This document shows positions 62,139 to 64,000 of a DNA stretch of 64,000 nt, one piece after another. Within the stretch, counting starts at the first letter, position 1, and every line of letters starts with the position of its first letter. The translations under genes were made by a program, and so were the position numbers. This stretch comes from Sphingosinithalassobacter sp. CS137 (GTDB lineage Bacteria; Pseudomonadota; Alphaproteobacteria; Sphingomonadales; Sphingomonadaceae), in the NCBI RefSeq assembly GCF_014334115.1, contig NZ_CP060494.1, forward strand, positions 1,642,501 through 1,706,500. Reading direction: 5' to 3'. The notes under the pieces are model-generated. The model was given only the letters and a program-made list of their open reading frames with translations, ran no database searches and was not told the DNA's origin.

Positions 62139-62402
62139 ATGGATCTCGTTGGCATTATCGTCTGGCTGATCGTCGGCGGCGTCGTCGGCTGGCTCGCATC
62201 GCTCGTCATGCGCACCGATGCGCAGCAAGGCATCTTCCTCAACATCGTCGTGGGCATCGTCGGCGCCTTCATCGGCGGCTGGCTCTTCTCGAGCGCCGAC
62301 ATCAACGACGGCATCACCGTGGGCACGTTCCTCGTCTCGCTGGTGGGCGCGATCATCCTGCTCGCGATCGTCAATCTGGTGCGCCGCGGTTCGCTGCGCT
62401 GA
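62139..62402 (+). CDS. GlsB/YeaQ/YmgE family stress-associated membrane protein
   Basis: An 87-residue protein with three hydrophobic helices: IGIIVWLIVGGVVGWLAS-type start, IFLNIVVGIVGAFIGGWLF, and a last helix VSLVGAIILLAIVNLV. The Gly-rich pattern is that of transglycosylase-associated (GlsB/YeaQ) proteins, which are often stress-induced. Between helices 2 and 3 is a polar loop (SSADINDG). A second family member is encoded 0.9 kb downstream on the other strand. Confidence 0.88.
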   Translation: MDLVGIIVWLIVGGVVGWLASLVMRTDAQQGIFLNIVVGIVGAFIGGWLFSSADINDGITVGTFLVSLVGAIILLAIVNLVRRGSLR

Positions 62403-62434
62403 ACCGGATCGTACGGCCGCTCCGGCGGAACAGA

Positions 62435-62465
62435 AAAAAGGGGTCGCCCGCCGGGCGGCCCCTTT
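62435..62465. terminator. bidirectional terminator
   Basis: An AAAAGGGGTCGCCCG / CGGGCGGCCCCTTT hairpin lies between the convergent GlsB-type gene and the SIMPL gene, with T runs usable on both strands (TTTCTCG on plus; TTTTTTCTG on minus). Confidence 0.8.
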
Positions 62466-62471
62466 CTCGTT

Positions 62472-63200
62472 TCACTTCAGCAGGAAGCGGAAGGTGAGCG
62501 TGACGGTAACGTCCTGCTCGCCCGGCACGATCGCGGTATCGGCCGATTCGCTCTGCGCGCGGGCGGAGACCATCATCGGCGGCTGCGGCCCCGCTCCCTC
62601 CATCGTTTCCGAGATCGAGACGATGCGGTCGACCGACAGGCCGGCGGCGCTGGCATAGAGCTGCGCGCGGGCGGCGGCGCGGGCAACCGCGTCGCGGCGC
62701 GCCTCGTCGAGCGCGGCGGCCGGATCGTCGAGCGAGAGGCTGGGCCCGTTGATGTTGTTCGCGCCCTCGCGCACCAGCACGTCGAGGATCGATCCGCTCT
62801 TCGCGACGTCGCGGAAGCGCACCGAGACCATGTTCACCGCCTGATAGCCGGTGATGACCGGCGGCTCATTCTCCTGATAGCGATATTGCGGGTTGAGCTG
62901 GATGCTCGCCGTCTGGATGTCGCGCTCGGCAACTCCGGCCCGGCGGAGCGCGGCGAGTACCCGCTCCATGCGCGCACTGTTCTGGGCGAGCGCCTCGGCC
63001 GCGGTGGCGGCCTGGGTCGTCACGCCTGCGCGGATCGTGGCGAGATCCGGAGTGCGCGTCGTGCGCCCCTCGGCCACTACCGTCAGCAGCGTGCCGTCGT
63101 GCGGCATCATGTGCATCGGCGCGGGCATGTTCTGCGCCGCGGCGGGCGCCGTCAGCCCGAGCATCGCGACGCCGGCCGAAACCATCAATAGGCTACGCAT
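62472..63200 (-). CDS. SIMPL domain-containing periplasmic protein
   Basis: A 242-residue protein with a signal peptide (LLMVSAGVAMLGLTAPAAAQ). The SIMPL (DUF541) body starts LTVVAEGRTTRTPDLATIRAGV, continues LAQNSARMERVLAALRRAGV and ERDIQTASIQLNPQY, and has a RDAVARAAARAQLYASAAGL helix near the end. SIMPL proteins are periplasmic, oligomeric and of uncertain function; the E. coli YggE example is linked to oxidative stress. Between two GlsB-type genes, which may hint at envelope stress, but this is inference. Confidence 0.92.
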   Translation of the reverse strand: MRSLLMVSAGVAMLGLTAPAAAQNMPAPMHMMPHDGTLLTVVAEGRTTRTPDLATIRAGVTTQAATAAEALAQNSARMERVLAALRRAGVAERDIQTASIQLNPQYRYQENEPPVITGYQAVNMVSVRFRDVAKSGSILDVLVREGANNINGPSLSLDDPAAALDEARRDAVARAAARAQLYASAAGLSVDRIVSISETMEGAGPQPPMMVSARAQSESADTAIVPGEQDVTVTLTFRFLLK

Positions 63201-63282
63201 TGTCTGTCTCCCGAATAGCGAAGGTCCCGCGGGCGGGACGAACCGCACGCGGGACCATGGACGCGAGCGCCTGTCGCGCCGA

Positions 63283-63543
63283 TTAAGCGCGGCGGGCCAT
63301 CACCAGGCGATAGAGCGCGAGAAGGATGATCGCGCCCACCGTGGCGGCGGCATAGTTTTCCCAGCCGCTGTCGAGCGCCAGACCCATCGACCGCGCGATG
63401 AAGCCGGCGAGCAGCGCACCGGCGATGCCGATCAGGATCGTGACGATGATGCCGCCCGGATCCTTGCCCGGCATGATGAGCTTGCCGAGGACGCCGGCGA
63501 CGAGGCCGATCAGAAGCCAGCCGATCAGAGTGCGTTCTTCCAT
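63283..63543 (-). CDS. GlsB/YeaQ/YmgE family stress-associated membrane protein
   Basis: An 86-residue three-helix membrane protein: LIGWLLIGLVAGVLGKLIMP, then DPGGIIVTILIGIAGALLAG and AAATVGAIILLALYRLVM. The GKLIMPGKDPGG loop is the classic signature of this family and is better conserved here than in the copy at 62139. It is divergent from the RND adaptor gene and upstream of the SIMPL gene. Confidence 0.9.
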   Translation of the reverse strand: MEERTLIGWLLIGLVAGVLGKLIMPGKDPGGIIVTILIGIAGALLAGFIARSMGLALDSGWENYAAATVGAIILLALYRLVMARRA

Positions 63544-63688
63544 GGGTTCCTCCCGTTGCGGCCCGTTCCCGCGAGCCGCGGCCGAGCGTCGCGCGATGAC
63601 GCCCGGGATGCAACCGTTTCTTGGCGGAAACGATCCCAGGACTTGCGAAAAACCGCGGTCGCGGGCAAGCGCCGACCATTGCGACAAA

Positions 63689-63723
63689 CGACCGTTGCGG
63701 TCGGTGACTTATTCTTCTAATAC
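63689..63723 (+). promoter_or_regulatory. promoter and candidate operator for the RND efflux adaptor
   Basis: A TTGCGG (63695-63700), 17-base spacer and TAATAC (63718-63723) give a good sigma-70-like promoter about 48 bases before the ATG. An exact inverted repeat, CGACCG-TTG-CGGTCG (63689-63703), covers the -35, as would a repressor site. The regulator is not in the window. Confidence 0.45.
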
Positions 63724-63770
63724 AGCGTTTCGATGGCGTGCCCCGCGGGGCCGAGCAGAGATATGCGCAG

Positions 63771-64000
63771 ATGAATTACGAGGCGAAGATGTTCGGTGAA
63801 GACGAGCGCGCGGCACTTCCGGGCGAGGAGCGGCGCCGTTCGCGCCGCTGGTGGATCCTCGGTGGCATCGCGGCGATCGCAATCCTCATCGTCGCCTTTC
63901 TCGCGTTTGGCAGCGGTTCGGGCGAAACGGCCGAGAAGGCCGGAGCGCCGGGCGCAGCGGCTGGCGGCAACGAGGGGCAGATGCCGACGATCACCGTCGC
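63771..64000 (+). CDS. RND efflux periplasmic adaptor subunit (5' part only)
   Basis: The first 76 codons of a gene cut by the right edge. A charged cytoplasmic N-terminus with an RRRSRRWW stretch leads into one transmembrane anchor (ILGGIAAIAILIVAFLAF, about 28-45). A Gly/Ala-rich linker follows, then QMPTITV, the usual entry to the first beta strand of membrane-fusion proteins of RND efflux pumps. The inner-membrane pump gene is expected next, outside the window. The call rests on the N-terminal layout only. Confidence 0.6.
   Translation, partial: MNYEAKMFGEDERAALPGEERRRSRRWWILGGIAAIAILIVAFLAFGSGSGETAEKAGAPGAAAGGNEGQMPTITV

Noticed and set aside
1..64000. CRISPR array, insertion sequence, prophage, rRNA or tRNA
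   Set aside because: No regularly spaced repeats, no transposase, integrase or phage structural genes, and no rRNA/tRNA cloverleaf were seen on reading through the sequence and the intergenic gaps.

Overview
The window is a 64 kb stretch of high-GC chromosome from an alphaproteobacterium, most likely a sphingomonad (Sphingomonas or a close relative). The support is: a permuted two-piece tmRNA gene, a SciP/DUF1153 cell-cycle regulator, an alphaproteobacterial LexA box (GAAC-N7-GAAC) before an imuA-imuB-dnaE2 cassette, a DUF4169 gene, and the order rimP-nusA-ylxR-infB-rbfA-truB-rpsO-pnp. No CRISPR array, insertion sequence, prophage, rRNA or tRNA gene was recognised.

Layout. 1-2.5 kb: truncated lemA, mscL, an Rrf2 regulator, the two-piece ssrA gene and a hemerythrin-like gene. 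2.6-14.6 kb (minus strand): the translation/RNA operon rimP, nusA, ylxR, infB, rbfA, truB, rpsO, pnp. It carries two unusual insertions: a lower-GC nuclease-like gene coupled to rbfA, and a Zn-ribbon/tdk/secreted-protein block between rbfA and truB. 15.0-17.0 kb: a lipoprotein sugar dehydrogenase and two hotdog thioesterases. 17.1-19.9 kb: a compact four-gene cassette (50-residue acidic peptide, beta-rich/helical-repeat protein, cupin-like protein with a three-His set, OmpR-type regulator with a degenerate receiver). This is the best candidate in the window for an undescribed system, possibly a modified-peptide pathway.

19.9-27.6 kb: crotonase, thiolase and an SDR with an apparent ATT start, then a branched-chain 2-oxoacid dehydrogenase operon (E1 alpha, a secreted hydrolase, E1 beta, E2, DUF4169) with overlapping or nearly abutting reading frames. 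27.7-36.5 kb: an M3 dipeptidase, a small potassium-channel-like protein, and the SOS mutagenesis cassette imuA-imuB-dnaE2. 36.5-44.2 kb: trehalase, a fumarylacetoacetase-family enzyme, a large hybrid histidine kinase and purA.

44.2-50.9 kb: a secreted acidic protein, a DUF2252 protein, aroC overlapped by a DUF4160/DUF2442 pair, a GNAT enzyme, fabI, a YihY protein and a CbpA-like J-protein. 51-57.8 kb: transglutaminase plus an ATP-grasp/alpha-E fusion, then the bacterial end-joining pair ligD-ku. 57.9-64 kb: pdxH, fieF-like, phzF-like, mnmA, sciP, two GlsB-type membrane proteins flanking a SIMPL protein, and the start of an RND efflux adaptor.

Genes are densely packed, with many ATGA, GTGA or TGATG overlaps implying translational coupling. 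Product names rest on motif and family recognition by eye; no database search was run.
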